Shown: positions 36,201-51,200 of the stretch, in pieces | Position numbering within the stretch: the first letter of the stretch is position 1 | Layout of the letters: every line of letters starts with the position of its first letter | Source: Comamonas testosteroni TK102 | GTDB lineage: Bacteria > Pseudomonadota > Gammaproteobacteria > Burkholderiales > Burkholderiaceae_C | Assembly (NCBI RefSeq): GCF_000739375.1 | Contig: NZ_CP006704.1 | Location: 3,906,001 to 3,970,000 of the forward strand | Length of the DNA: 64,000 nucleotides | Direction: 5' to 3' | The notes under the pieces: generated by a model | Told to the model about the DNA's origin: nothing | What the model saw: the letters and a program-made list of their open reading frames with translations, nothing else | Databases searched by the model: none | Translations under genes and position numbers: made by a program

Positions 36201-39200
36201 CCTCGCCCTTGGTGACGGCATTGGGGTTGGAGGTGTAGCTGTAGCTTCCGTCCTTGTTCAGGCTCAGGGTGCCGTACTGGCCCACGATCGTGAAGCCGCT
36301 GGCGTTGGCGGTACCCTGCGCGCTGCTGCTGTTGCTCACGCCCACCACGGCGCCGCCCGCATTCCAGCCGTCGGCACCGGCCTTGTCGTTGGCCAGAACG
36401 CCTGCGGCGGCTGCCACGGTCAGAGTCGAGCCTTCGCTGACGTTGCCCGAGTCGTTGGCCGCCACCGGGGTGTCGTCCACGATGGTGACCGTGACGGTGT
36501 TGGTGACGGTGTTGCCGTTGGCGTCCTTCGCGGTGTACGTGAAGCTATTGGTCTCTGCCTGGCCGGCCACGTCCGTGGTCGCCGAAGTCAGCGTGAAGGT
36601 GTAAGTGCCGTCCGCCTTGACCGTGTAGGTGCCGTTGGCCGTCGTGCCCGAGGCCGCCTGCGCCGTCCAGCCCGACTGAAGGCTCAGGCTGCCGCTGTAG
36701 ACGTTGCCTTGTCCGGCGCTCGTGCCGCCGGCCAGGCCTGCTTCGGTGACCGATCCGCCCGTGGTGGTCACGGGGGTGCCGGTCACGTCGGCCACGTTGA
36801 TCATCAGGGTGGCGGTGCTCAGGTCACCGTCGCCGTCCTTGACGGTGTAGGTGAACACGTCTGCCTCGCCCTTGGTGACGGCATTGGGGTTGGAGGTGTA
36901 GCTGTAGCTTCCGTCCTTGTTCAGGCTCAGGGTGCCGTACTGGCCCACGATCGTGAAGCCGCTGGCGTTGGCGGTACCCTGCACGCTGCTGCTGTTGCTC
37001 ACGCCCACCACGGCGCCGCCCGCATTCCAGTCGTCGGCACCGGCCTTGTCGTTGGCCAGAACGCCTGCGGCGGCTGCCACGGTCAGGGTCGAGCCTTCGC
37101 TGACGTTGCCCGTGTCGGGCTTGGCTTCGGGAGCCGTGTCGGTGATGAGCACGACCAGGTTGTCGGACTTGCTCTGGTTGGCCGCATCGGTGACGGTGAC
37201 CGTGAAGCTGTCCTTGACGGAGTCGTCGCCAGCGGTGTGGTCCTTGGCCGTGCCGTCTTGCTGGTAGCTATAGCTGATCTTGCCGGTGCTGGCGTCGTAG
37301 CCAGTCAGCGTGAGCTTGCCTTCGGTGCCGGTGATGACACGCGGGGTGGTGCCCAGCGCTTGCAGCTCGGCCACGGTGAGTGTGACGTTGCCGATCTGGA
37401 CGCTGGCCAGGCCTTCGGGAGCGGAGACGCTCAGCTCGCCGGTGACCGGCTGGGTGGCGTTCTCGGCGATGCTGACGTTGCCGGCTGCGGCTCCGTTGGC
37501 GTCAGGGATGGTCACGCCCGGCACACCATCGGTGTGGCCGTTGATGGTGACCGTGATGGTGGTGGTGCTGAGGTCGCCGTCGGCGTCCCGGATCGTGTAG
37601 CTGAAGGTGTCCTCGAGCTTTTGGCCATCGAGCAACGCGTTCACGCGTGGGTCGTTGTTGTTGAGCTCGTAGGTGTAGCTGCCGTCGGCCTTGAGCACGA
37701 TCGTGCCGTACTCGCCGCTGACTGTGGTGTTGACGCTGCCGCTGACGTTCTGGCCGCCAGTGACGGTGCCCTTGGCCACGCCCACGACGTTGGTGGCATC
37801 CGCTCCCAGGCTGTCGGCGCCGGTGCCGCTGATGACGTTGCCGCTGGCGCTCAGCCCGGTGTCTTCCGTGACGGAGGCCGTGTCGGGCTTGGCTTCGGGA
37901 GCCGTGTCGGTGATGAGCACGACCAGGTTGTCGGACTTGCTCTGGTTGGCCGCATCGGTGACGGTGACCGTGAAGCTGTCCTTGACGGAGTCGTCGCCAG
38001 CGGTGTGGTCCTTGGCCGTGCCGTCTTGCTGGTAGCTATAGCTGATCTTGCCGGTGCTGGCGTCGTAGCCAGTCAGCGTGAGCTTGCCTTCGGTGCCGGT
38101 GATGACACGCGGGGTGGTGCCCAGCGCTTGCAGCTCGGCCACGGTGAGTGTGACGTTGCCGATCTGGACGCTGGCCAGGCCTTCGGGAGCGGAGACGCTC
38201 AGCTCGCCGGTGACCGGCTGGGTGGCGTTCTCGGCGATGCTGACGTTGCCGGCTGCGGCTCCGTTGGCGTCAGGGATGGTCACGCCCGGCACACCATCGG
38301 TGTGGCCGTTGATGGTGACCGTGATGGTGGTGGTGCTGAGGTCGCCGTCGGCGTCCCGGATCGTGTAGCTGAAGGTGTCCTCGAGCTTTTGGCCATCGAG
38401 CAACGCGTTCACGCGTGGGTCGTTGTTGTTGAGCTCGTAGGTGTAGCTGCCGTCGGCCTTGAGCACGATCGTGCCGTACTCGCCGCTGACTGTGGTGTTG
38501 ACGCTGCCGCTGACGTTCTGGCCGCCAGTGACGGTGCCCTTGGCCACGCCCACGACGTTGGTGGCATCCGCTCCCAGGCTGTCGGCGCCGGTGCCGCTGA
38601 TGACGTTGCCGCTGGCGCTCAGCCCGGTGTCTTCCGTGACGGAGGCCGTGTCGGGCTTGGCTTCGGGAGCCGTGTCGGTGATGAGCACGACCAGGTTGTC
38701 GGACTTGCTCTGGTTGGCCGCATCGGTGACGGTGACCGTGAAGCTGTCCTTGACGGAGTCGTCGCCAGCGGTGTGGTCCTTGGCCGTGCCGTCTTGCTGG
38801 TAGCTATAGCTGATCTTGCCGGTGCTGGCGTCGTAGCCAGTCAGCGTGAGCTTGCCTTCGGTGCCGGTGATGACACGCGGGGTGGTGCCCAGCGCTTGCA
38901 GCTCGGCCACGGTGAGTGTGACGTTGCCGATCTGGACGCTGGCCAGGCCTTCGGGAGCGGAGACGCTCAGCTCGCCGGTGACCGGCTGGGTGGCGTTCTC
39001 GGCGATGCTGACGTTGCCGGCTGCGGCTCCGTTGGCGTCAGGGATGGTCACGCCCGGCACACCATCGGTGTGGCCGTTGATGGTGACCGTGATGGTGGTG
39101 GTGCTGAGGTCGCCGTCGGCGTCCCGGATCGTGTAGCTGAAGGTGTCCTCGAGCTTTTGGCCATCGAGCAACGCGTTCACGCGTGGGTCGTTGTTGTTGA

Positions 39201-42200
39201 GCTCGTAGGTGTAGCTGCCGTCGGCCTTGAGCACGATCGTGCCGTACTCGCCGCTGACTGTGGTGTTGACGCTGCCGCTGACGTTCTGGCCGCCAGTGAC
39301 GGTGCCCTTGGCCACGCCCACGACGTTGGTGGCATCCGCTCCCAGGCTGTCGGCGCCGGTGCCGCTGATGACGTTGCCGCTGGCGCTCAGCCCGGTGTCT
39401 TCCGTGACGGAGGCCGTGTCGGGCTTGGCTTCGGGAGCCGTGTCGGTGATGAGCACGACCAGGTTGTCGGACTTGCTCTGGTTGGCCGCATCGGTGACGG
39501 TGACCGTGAAGCTGTCCTTGACGGAGTCGTCGCCAGCGGTGTGGTCCTTGGCCGTGCCGTCTTGCTGGTAGCTATAGCTGATCTTGCCGGTGCTGGCGTC
39601 GTAGCCAGTCAGCGTGAGCTTGCCTTCGGTGCCGGTGATGACACGCGGGGTGGTGCCCAGCGCTTGCAGCTCGGCCACGGTGAGTGTGACGTTGCCGATC
39701 TGGACGCTGGCCAGGCCTTCGGGAGCGGAGACGCTCAGCTCGCCGGTGACCGGCTGGGTGGCGTTCTCGGCGATGCTGACGTTGCCGGCTGCGGCTCCGT
39801 TGGCGTCAGGGATGGTCACGCCCGGCACACCATCGGTGTGGCCGTTGATGGTGACCGTGATGGTGGTGGTGCTGAGGTCGCCGTCGGCGTCCCGGATCGT
39901 GTAGCTGAAGGTGTCCTCGAGCTTTTGGCCATCGAGCAACGCGTTCACGCGTGGGTCGTTGTTGTTGAGCTCGTAGGTGTAGCTGCCGTCGGCCTTGAGC
40001 ACGATCGTGCCGTACTCGCCGCTGACTGTGGTGTTGACGCTGCCGCTGACGTTCTGGCCGCCAGTGACGGTGCCCTTGGCCACGCCCACGACGTTGGTGG
40101 CATCCGCTCCCAGGCTGTCGGCGCCGGTGCCGCTGATGACGTTGCCGCTGGCGCTCAGCCCGGTGTCTTCCGTGACGGAGGCCGTGTCGGGCTTGGCTTC
40201 GGGAGCCGTGTCGGTGATGAGCACGACCAGGTTGTCGGACTTGCTCTGGTTGGCCGCATCGGTGACGGTGACCGTGAAGCTGTCCTTGACGGAGTCGTCG
40301 CCAGCGGTGTGGTCCTTGGCCGTGCCGTCTTGCTGGTAGCTATAGCTGATCTTGCCGGTGCTGGCGTCGTAGCCAGTCAGCGTGAGCTTGCCTTCGGTGC
40401 CGGTGATGACACGCGGGGTGGTGCCCAGCGCTTGCAGCTCGGCCACGGTGAGTGTGACGTTGCCGATCTGGACGCTGGCCAGGCCTTCGGGAGCGGAGAC
40501 GCTCAGCTCGCCGGTGACCGGCTGGGTGGCGTTCTCGGCGATGCTGACGTTGCCGGCTGCGGCTCCGTTGGCGTCAGGGATGGTCACGCCCGGCACACCA
40601 TCGGTGTGGCCGTTGATGGTGACCGTGATGGTGGTGGTGCTGAGGTCGCCGTCGGCGTCCCGGATCGTGTAGCTGAAGGTGTCCTCGAGCTTTTGGCCAT
40701 CGAGCAACGCGTTCACGCGTGGGTCGTTGTTGTTGAGCTCGTAGGTGTAGCTGCCGTCGGCCTTGAGCACGATCGTGCCGTACTCGCCGCTGACTGTGGT
40801 GTTGACGCTGCCGCTGACGTTCTGGCCGCCAGTGACGGTGCCCTTGGCCACGCCCACGACGTTGGTGGCATCCGCTCCCAGGCTGTCGGCGCCGGTGCCG
40901 CTGATGACGTTGCCGCTGGCGCTCAGCCCGGTGTCTTCCGTGACGGAGGCCGTGTCGGGCTTGGCTTCGGGAGCCGTGTCGGTGATGAGCACGACCAGGT
41001 TGTCGGACTTGCTCTGGTTGGCCGCATCGGTGACGGTGACCGTGAAGCTGTCCTTGACGGAGTCGTCGCCAGCGGTGTGGTCCTTGGCCGTGCCGTCTTG
41101 CTGGTAGCTATAGCTGATCTTGCCGGTGCTGGCGTCGTAGCCAGTCAGCGTGAGCTTGCCTTCGGTGCCGGTGATGACACGCGGGGTGGTGCCCAGCGCT
41201 TGCAGCTCGGCCACGGTGAGTGTGACGTTGCCGATCTGGACGCTGGCCAGGCCTTCGGGAGCGGAGACGCTCAGCTCGCCGGTGACCGGCTGGGTGGCGT
41301 TCTCGGCGATGCTGACGTTGCCGGCTGCGGCTCCGTTGGCGTCAGGGATGGTCACGCCCGGCACACCATCGGTGTGGCCGTTGATGGTGACCGTGATGGT
41401 GGTGGTGCTGAGGTCGCCGTCGGCGTCCCGGATCGTGTAGCTGAAGGTGTCCTCGAGCTTTTGGCCATCGAGCAACGCGTTCACGCGTGGGTCGTTGTTG
41501 TTGAGCTCGTAGGTGTAGCTGCCGTCGGCCTTGAGCACGATCGTGCCGTACTCGCCGCTGACTGTGGTGTTGACGCTGCCGCTGACGTTCTGGCCGCCAG
41601 TGACGGTGCCCTTGGCCACGCCCACGACGTTGGTGGCATCCGCTCCCAGGCTGTCGGCGCCGGTGCCGCTGATGACGTTGCCGCTGGCGCTCAGCCCGGT
41701 GTCTTCCGTGACGGAGGCCGTGTCGGGCTTGGCTTCGGGAGCCGTGTCGGTGATGAGCACGACCAGGTTGTCGGACTTGCTCTGGTTGGCCGCATCGGTG
41801 ACGGTGACCGTGAAGCTGTCCTTGACGGAGTCGTCGCCAGCGGTGTGGTCCTTGGCCGTGCCGTCTTGCTGGTAGCTATAGCTGATCTTGCCGGTGCTGG
41901 CGTCGTAGCCAGTCAGCGTGAGCTTGCCTTCGGTGCCGGTGATGACACGCGGGGTGGTGCCCAGCGCTTGCAGCTCGGCCACGGTGAGTGTGACGTTGCC
42001 GATCTGGACGCTGGCCAGGCCTTCGGGAGCGGAGACGCTCAGCTCGCCGGTGACCGGCTGGGTGGCGTTCTCGGCGATGCTGACGTTGCCGGCTGCGGCT
42101 CCGTTGGCGTCAGGGATGGTCACGCCCGGCACACCATCGGTGTGGCCGTTGATGGTGACCGTGATGGTGGTGGTGCTGAGGTCGCCGTCGGCGTCCCGGA

Positions 42201-45200
42201 TCGTGTAGCTGAAGGTGTCCTCGAGCTTTTGGCCATCGAGCAACGCGTTCACGCGTGGGTCGTTGTTGTTGAGCTCGTAGGTGTAGCTGCCGTCGGCCTT
42301 GAGCACGATCGTGCCGTACTCGCCGCTGACTGTGGTGTTGACGCTGCCGCTGACGTTCTGGCCGCCAGTGACGGTGCCCTTGGCCACGCCCACGACGTTG
42401 GTGGCATCCGCTCCCAGGCTGTCGGCGCCGGTGCCGCTGATGACGTTGCCGCTGGCGCTCAGCCCGGTGTCTTCCGTGACGGAGGCCGTGTCGGGCTTGG
42501 CTTCGGGAGCCGTGTCGGTGATGAGCACGACCAGGTTGTCGGACTTGCTCTGGTTGGCCGCATCGGTGACGGTGACCGTGAAGCTGTCCTTGACGGAGTC
42601 GTCGCCAGCGGTGTGGTCCTTGGCCGTGCCGTCTTGCTGGTAGCTATAGCTGATCTTGCCGGTGCTGGCGTCGTAGCCAGTCAGCGTGAGCTTGCCTTCG
42701 GTGCCGGTGATGACACGCGGGGTGGTGCCCAGCGCTTGCAGCTCGGCCACGGTGAGTGTGACGTTGCCGATCTGGACGCTGGCCAGGCCTTCGGGAGCGG
42801 AGACGCTCAGCTCGCCGGTGACCGGCTGGGTGGCGTTCTCGGCGATGCTGACGTTGCCGGCTGCGGCTCCGTTGGCGTCAGGGATGGTCACGCCCGGCAC
42901 ACCATCGGTGTGGCCGTTGATGGTGACCGTGATGGTGGTGGTGCTGAGGTCGCCGTCGGCGTCCCGGATCGTGTAGCTGAAGGTGTCCTCGAGCTTTTGG
43001 CCATCGAGCAACGCGTTCACGCGTGGGTCGTTGTTGTTGAGCTCGTAGGTGTAGCTGCCGTCGGCCTTGAGCACGATCGTGCCGTACTCGCCGCTGACTG
43101 TGGTGTTGACGCTGCCGCTGACGTTCTGGCCGCCAGTGACGGTGCCCTTGGCCACGCCCACGACGTTGGTGGCATCCGCTCCCAGGCTGTCGGCGCCGGT
43201 GCCGCTGATGACGTTGCCGCTGGCGCTCAGCCCGGTGTCTTCCGTGACGGAGGCCGTGTCGGGCTTGGCTTCGGGAGCCGTGTCGGTGATGAGCACGACC
43301 AGGTTGTCGGACTTGCTCTGGTTGGCCGCATCGGTGACGGTGACCGTGAAGCTGTCCTTGACGGAGTCGTCGCCAGCGGTGTGGTCCTTGGCCGTGCCGT
43401 CTTGCTGGTAGCTATAGCTGATCTTGCCGGTGCTGGCGTCGTAGCCAGTCAGCGTGAGCCTGCCTTCGGTGCCGGTGATGACACGCGGGGTGGTGCCCAG
43501 CGCTTGCAGCTCGGCCACGGTGAGTGTGACGTTGCCGATCTGGACGCTGGCCAGGCCTTCGGGAGCGGAGACGCTCAGCTCGCCGGTGACCGGCTGGGTG
43601 GCGTTCTCGGCGATGCTGACGTTGCCGGCTGCGGCTCCGTTGGCGTCAGGGATGGTCACGCCCGGCACACCATCGGTGTGGCCGTTGATGGTGACCGTGA
43701 TGGTGGTGGTGCTGAGGTCGCCGTCGGCGTCCCGGATCGTGTAGCTGAAGGTGTCCTCGAGCTTTTGGCCATCGAGCAACGCGTTCACGCGTGGGTCGTT
43801 GTTGTTGAGCTCGTAGGTGTAGCTGCCGTCGGCCTTGAGCACGATCGTGCCGTACTCGCCGCTGACTGTGGTGTTGACGCTGCCGCTGACGTTCTGGCCG
43901 CCAGTGACGGTGCCCTTGGCCACGCCCACGACGTTGGTGGCATCCGCTCCCAGGCTGTCGGCGCCGGTGCCGCTGATGACGTTGCCGCTGGCGCTCAGCC
44001 CGGTGTCTTCCGTGACGGAGGCCGTGTCGGGCTTGGCTTCGGGAGCCGTGTCGGTGATGAGCACGACCAGGTTGTCGGACTTGCTCTGGTTGGCCGCATC
44101 GGTGACGGTGACCGTGAAGCTGTCCTTGACGGAGTCGTCGCCAGCGGTGTGGTCCTTGGCCGTGCCGTCTTGCTGGTAGCTATAGCTGATCTTGCCGGTG
44201 CTGGCGTCGTAGCCAGTCAGCGTGAGCTTGCCTTCGGTGCCGGTGATGACACGCGGGGTGGTGCCCAGCGCTTGCAGCTCGGCCACGGTGAGTGTGACGT
44301 TGCCGATCTGGACGCTGGCCAGGCCTTCGGGAGCGGAGACGCTCAGCTCGCCGGTGACCGGCTGGGTGGCGTTCTCGGCGATGCTGACGTTGCCGGCTGC
44401 GGCTCCGTTGGCGTCAGGGATGGTCACGCCCGGCACACCATCGGTGTGGCCGTTGATGGTGACCGTGATGGTGGTGGTGCTGAGGTCGCCGTCGGCGTCC
44501 CGGATCGTGTAGCTGAAGGTGTCCTCGAGCTTTTGGCCATCGAGCAACGCGTTCACGCGTGGGTCGTTGTTGTTGAGCTCGTAGGTGTAGCTGCCGTCGG
44601 CCTTGAGCACGATCGTGCCGTACTCGCCGCTGACTGTGGTGTTGACGCTGCCGCTGACGTTCTGGCCGCCAGTGACGGTGCCCTTGGCCACGCCCACGAC
44701 GTTGGTGGCATCCGCTCCCAGGCTGTCGGCGCCGGTGCCGCTGATGACGTTGCCGCTGGCGCTCAGCCCGGTGTCTTCCGTGACGGAGGCCGTGTCGGGC
44801 TTGGCTTCGGGAGCCGTGTCGGTGATGAGCACGACCAGGTTGTCGGACTTGCTCTGGTTGGCCGCATCGGTGACGGTGACCGTGAAGCTGTCCTTGACGG
44901 AGTCGTCGCCAGCGGTGTGGTCCTTGGCCGTGCCGTCTTGCTGGTAGCTATAGCTGATCTTGCCGGTGCTGGCGTCGTAGCCAGTCAGCGTGAGCTTGCC
45001 TTCGGTGCCGGTGATGACACGCGGGGTGGTGCCCAGCGCTTGCAGCTCGGCCACGGTGAGTGTGACGTTGCCGATCTGGACGCTGGCCAGGCCTTCGGGA
45101 GCGGAGACGCTCAGCTCGCCGGTGACCGGCTGGGTGGCGTTCTCGGCGATGCTGACGTTGCCGGCTGCGGCTCCGTTGGCGTCAGGGATGGTCACGCCCG

Positions 45201-48200
45201 GCACACCATCGGTGTGGCCGTTGATGGTGACCGTGATGGTGGTGGTGCTGAGGTCGCCGTCGGCGTCCCGGATCGTGTAGCTGAAGGTGTCCTCGAGCTT
45301 TTGGCCATCGAGCAACGCGTTCACGCGTGGGTCGTTGTTGTTGAGCTCGTAGGTGTAGCTGCCGTCGGCCTTGAGCACGATCGTGCCGTACTCGCCGCTG
45401 ACTGTGGTGTTGACGCTGCCGCTGACGTTCTGGCCGCCAGTGACGGTGCCCTTGGCCACGCCCACGACGTTGGTGGCATCCGCTCCCAGGCTGTCGGCGC
45501 CGGTGCCGCTGATGACGTTGCCGCTGGCGCTCAGCCCGGTGTCTTCCGTGACGGAGGCCGTGTCGGGCTTGGCTTCGGGAGCCGTGTCGGTGATGAGCAC
45601 GACCAGGTTGTCGGACTTGCTCTGGTTGGCCGCATCGGTGACGGTGACCGTGAAGCTGTCCTTGACGGAGTCGTCGCCAGCGGTGTGGTCCTTGGCCGTG
45701 CCGTCTTGCTGGTAGCTATAGCTGATCTTGCCGGTGCTGGCGTCGTAGCCAGTCAGCGTGAGCTTGCCTTCGGTGCCGGTGATGACACGCGGGGTGGTGC
45801 CCAGCGCTTGCAGCTCGGCCACGGTGAGTGTGACGTTGCCGATCTGGACGCTGGCCAGGCCTTCGGGAGCGGAGACGCTCAGCTCGCCGGTGACCGGCTG
45901 GGTGGCGTTCTCGGCGATGCTGACGTTGCCGGCTGCGGCTCCGTTGGCGTCAGGGATGGTCACGCCCGGCACACCATCGGTGTGGCCGTTGATGGTGACC
46001 GTGATGGTGGTGGTGCTGAGGTCGCCGTCGGCGTCCCGGATCGTGTAGCTGAAGGTGTCCTCGAGCTTTTGGCCATCGAGCAACGCGTTCACGCGTGGGT
46101 CGTTGTTGTTGAGCTCGTAGGTGTAGCTGCCGTCGGCCTTGAGCACGATCGTGCCGTACTCGCCGCTGACTGTGGTGTTGACGCTGCCGCTGACGTTCTG
46201 GCCGCCAGTGACGGTGCCCTTGGCCACGCCCACGACGTTGGTGGCATCCGCTCCCAGGCTGTCGGCGCCGGTGCCGCTGATGACGTTGCCGCTGGCGCTC
46301 AGCCCGGTGTCTTCCGTGACGGAGGCCGTGTCGGGCTTGGCTTCGGGAGCCGTGTCGGTGATGAGCACGACCAGGTTGTCGGACTTGCTCTGGTTGGCCG
46401 CATCGGTGACGGTGACCGTGAAGCTGTCCTTGACGGAGTCGTCGCCAGCGGTGTGGTCCTTGGCCGTGCCGTCTTGCTGGTAGCTATAGCTGATCTTGCC
46501 GGTGCTGGCGTCGTAGCCAGTCAGCGTGAGCTTGCCTTCGGTGCCGGTGATGACACGCGGGGTGGTGCCCAGCGCTTGCAGCTCGGCCACGGTGAGTGTG
46601 ACGTTGCCGATCTGGACGCTGGCCAGGCCTTCGGGAGCGGAGACGCTCAGCTCGCCGGTGACCGGCTGGGTGGCGTTCTCGGCGATGCTGACGTTGCCGG
46701 CTGCGGCTCCGTTGGCGTCAGGGATGGTCACGCCCGGCACACCATCGGTGTGGCCGTTGATGGTGACCGTGATGGTGGTGGTGCTGAGGTCGCCGTCGGC
46801 GTCCCGGATCGTGTAGCTGAAGGTGTCCTCGAGCTTTTGGCCATCGAGCAACGCGTTCACGCGTGGGTCGTTGTTGTTGAGCTCGTAGGTGTAGCTGCCG
46901 TCGGCCTTGAGCACGATCGTGCCGTACTCGCCGCTGACTGTGGTGTTGACGCTGCCGCTGACGTTCTGGCCGCCAGTGACGGTGCCCTTGGCCACGCCCA
47001 CGACGTTGGTGGCATCCGCTCCCAGGCTGTCGGCGCCGGTGCCGCTGATGACGTTGCCGCTGGCGCTCAGCCCGGTGTCTTCCGTGACGGAGGCCGTGTC
47101 GGGCTTGGCTTCGGGAGCCGTGTCGGTGATGAGCACGACCAGGTTGTCGGACTTGCTCTGGTTGGCCGCATCGGTGACGGTGACCGTGAAGCTGTCCTTG
47201 ACGGAGTCGTCGCCAGCGGTGTGGTCCTTGGCCGTGCCGTCTTGCTGGTAGCTATAGCTGATCTTGCCGGTGCTGGCGTCGTAGCCAGTCAGCGTGAGCT
47301 TGCCTTCGGTGCCGGTGATGACACGCGGGGTGGTGCCCAGCGCTTGCAGCTCGGCCACGGTGAGTGTGACGTTGCCGATCTGGACGCTGGCCAGGCCTTC
47401 GGGAGCGGAGACGCTCAGCTCGCCGGTGACCGGCTGGGTGGCGTTCTCGGCGATGCTGACGTTGCCGGCTGCGGCTCCGTTGGCGTCAGGGATGGTCACG
47501 CCCGGCACACCATCGGTGTGGCCGTTGATGGTGACCGTGATGGTGGTGGTGCTGAGGTCGCCGTCGGCGTCCCGGATCGTGTAGCTGAAGGTGTCCTCGA
47601 GCTTTTGGCCATCGAGCAACGCGTTCACGCGTGGGTCGTTGTTGTTGAGCTCGTAGGTGTAGCTGCCGTCGGCCTTGAGCACGATCGTGCCGTACTCGCC
47701 GCTGACTGTGGTGTTGACGCTGCCGCTGACGTTCTGGCCGCCAGTGACGGTGCCCTTGGCCACGCCCACGACGTTGGTGGCATCCGCTCCCAGGCTGTCG
47801 GCGCCGGTGCCGCTGATGACGTTGCCGCTGGCGCTCAGCCCGGTGTCTTCCGTGACGGAGGCCGTGTCGGGCTTGGCTTCGGGAGCCGTGTCGGTGATGA
47901 GCACGACCAGGTTGTCGGACTTGCTCTGGTTGGCCGCATCGGTGACGGTGACCGTGAAGCTGTCCTTGACGGAGTCGTCGCCAGCGGTGTGGTCCTTGGC
48001 CGTGCCGTCTTGCTGGTAGCTATAGCTGATCTTGCCGGTGCTGGCGTCGTAGCCAGTCAGCGTGAGCTTGCCTTCGGTGCCGGTGATGACACGCGGGGTG
48101 GTGCCCAGCGCTTGCAGCTCGGCCACGGTGAGTGTGACGTTGCCGATCTGGACGCTGGCCAGGCCTTCGGGAGCGGAGACGCTCAGCTCGCCGGTGACCG

Positions 48201-51200
48201 GCTGGGTGGCGTTCTCGGCGATGCTGACGTTGCCGGCTGCGGCTCCGTTGGCGTCAGGGATGGTCACGCCCGGCACACCATCGGTGTGGCCGTTGATGGT
48301 GACCGTGATGGTGGTGGTGCTGAGGTCGCCGTCGGCGTCCCGGATCGTGTAGCTGAAGGTGTCCTCGAGCTTTTGGCCATCGAGCAACGCGTTCACGCGT
48401 GGGTCGTTGTTGTTGAGCTCGTAGGTGTAGCTGCCGTCGGCCTTGAGCACGATCGTGCCGTACTCGCCGCTGACTGTGGTGTTGACGCTGCCGCTGACGT
48501 TCTGGCCGCCAGTGACGGTGCCCTTGGCCACGCCCACGACGTTGGTGGCATCCGCTCCCAGGCTGTCGGCGCCGGTGCCGCTGATGACGTTGCCGCTGGC
48601 GCTCAGCCCGGTGTCTTCCGTGACGGAGGCCGTGTCGGGCTTGGCTTCGGGAGCCGTGTCGGTGATGAGCACGACCAGGTTGTCGGACTTGCTCTGGTTG
48701 GCCGCATCGGTGACGGTGACCGTGAAGCTGTCCTTGACGGAGTCGTCGCCAGCGGTGTGGTCCTTGGCCGTGCCGTCTTGCTGGTAGCTATAGCTGATCT
48801 TGCCGGTGCTGGCGTCGTAGCCAGTCAGCGTGAGCCTGCCTTCGGTGCCGGTGATGACACGCGGGGTGGTGCCCAGCGCTTGCAGCTCGGCCACGGTGAG
48901 TGTGACGTTGCCGATCTGGACGCTGGCCAGGCCTTCGGGAGCGGAGACGCTCAGCTCGCCGGTGACCGGCTGGGTGGCGTTCTCGGCGATGCTGACGTTG
49001 CCGGCTGCGGCTCCGTTGGCGTCAGGGATGGTCACGCCCGGCACACCATCGGTGTGGCCGTTGATGGTGACCGTGATGGTGGTGGTGCTGAGGTCGCCGT
49101 CGGCGTCCCGGATCGTGTAGCTGAAGGTGTCCTCGAGCTTTTGGCCATCGAGCAACGCGTTCACGCGTGGGTCGTTGTTGTTGAGCTCGTAGGTGTAGCT
49201 GCCGTCGGCCTTGAGCACGATCGTGCCGTACTCGCCGCTGACTGTGGTGTTGACGCTGCCGCTGACGTTCTGGCCGCCAGTGACGGTGCCCTTGGCCACG
49301 CCCACGACGTTGGTGGCATCCGCTCCCAGGCTGTCGGCGCCGGTGCCGCTGATGACGTTGCCGCTGGCGCTCAGCCCGGTGTCTTCCGTGACGGAGGCCG
49401 TGTCGGGCTTGGCTTCGGGAGCCGTGTCGGTGATGAGCACGACCAGGTTGTCGGACTTGCTCTGGTTGGCCGCATCGGTGACGGTGACCGTGAAGCTGTC
49501 CTTGACGGAGTCGTCGCCAGCGGTGTGGTCCTTGGCCGTGCCGTCTTGCTGGTAGCTATAGCTGATCTTGCCGGTGCTGGCGTCGTAGCCAGTCAGCGTG
49601 AGCTTGCCTTCGGTGCCGGTGATGACACGCGGGGTGGTGCCCAGCGCTTGCAGCTCGGCCACGGTGAGTGTGACGTTGCCGATCTGGACGCTGGCCAGGC
49701 CTTCGGGAGCGGAGACGCTCAGCTCGCCGGTGACCGGCTGGGTGGCGTTCTCGGCGATGCTGACGTTGCCGGCTGCGGCTCCGTTGGCGTCAGGGATGGT
49801 CACGCCCGGCACACCATCGGTGTGGCCGTTGATGGTGACCGTGATGGTGGTGGTGCTGAGGTCGCCGTCGGCGTCCCGGATCGTGTAGCTGAAGGTGTCC
49901 TCGAGCTTTTGGCCATCGAGCAACGCGTTCACGCGTGGGTCGTTGTTGTTGAGCTCGTAGGTGTAGCTGCCGTCGGCCTTGAGCACGATCGTGCCGTACT
50001 CGCCGCTGACTGTGGTGTTGACGCTGCCGCTGACGTTCTGGCCGCCAGTGACGGTGCCCTTGGCCACGCCCACGACGTTGGTGGCATCCGCTCCCAGGCT
50101 GTCGGCGCCGGTGCCGCTGATGACGTTGCCGCTGGCGCTCAGCCCGGTGTCTTCCGTGACGGAGGCCGTGTCGGGCTTGGCTTCGGGAGCCGTGTCGGTG
50201 ATGAGCACGACCAGGTTGTCGGACTTGCTCTGGTTGGCCGCATCGGTGACGGTGACCGTGAAGCTGTCCTTGACGGAGTCGTCGCCAGCGGTGTGGTCCT
50301 TGGCCGTGCCGTCTTGCTGGTAGCTATAGCTGATCTTGCCGGTGCTGGCGTCGTAGCCAGTCAGCGTGAGCTTGCCTTCGGTGCCGGTGATGACACGCGG
50401 GGTGGTGCCCAGCGCTTGCAGCTCGGCCACGGTGAGTGTGACGTTGCCGATCTGGACGCTGGCCAGGCCTTCGGGAGCGGAGACGCTCAGCTCGCCGGTG
50501 ACCGGCTGGGTGGCGTTCTCGGCGATGCTGACGTTGCCGGCTGCGGCTCCGTTGGCGTCAGGGATGGTCACGCCCGGCACACCATCGGTGTGGCCGTTGA
50601 TGGTGACCGTGATGGTGGTGGTGCTGAGGTCGCCGTCGGCGTCCCGGATCGTGTAGCTGAAGGTGTCCTCGAGCTTTTGGCCATCGAGCAACGCGTTCAC
50701 GCGTGGGTCGTTGTTGTTGAGCTCGTAGGTGTAGCTGCCGTCGGCCTTGAGCACGATCGTGCCGTACTCGCCGCTGACTGTGGTGTTGACGCTGCCGCTG
50801 ACGTTCTGGCCGCCAGTGACGGTGCCCTTGGCCACGCCCACGACGTTGGTGGCATCCGCTCCCAGGCTGTCGGCGCCGGTGCCGCTGATGACGTTGCCGC
50901 TGGCGCTCAGCCCGGTGTCTTCCGTGACGGAGGCCGTGTCGGGCTTGGCTTCGGGAGCCGTGTCGGTGATGAGCACGACCAGGTTGTCGGACTTGCTCTG
51001 GTTGGCCGCATCGGTGACGGTGACCGTGAAGCTGTCCTTGACGGAGTCGTCGCCAGCGGTGTGGTCCTTGGCCGTGCCGTCTTGCTGGTAGCTATAGCTG
51101 ATCTTGCCGGTGCTGGCGTCGTAGCCAGTCAGCGTGAGCTTGCCTTCGGTGCCGGTGATGACACGCGGGGTGGTGCCCAGCGCTTGCAGCTCGGCCACGG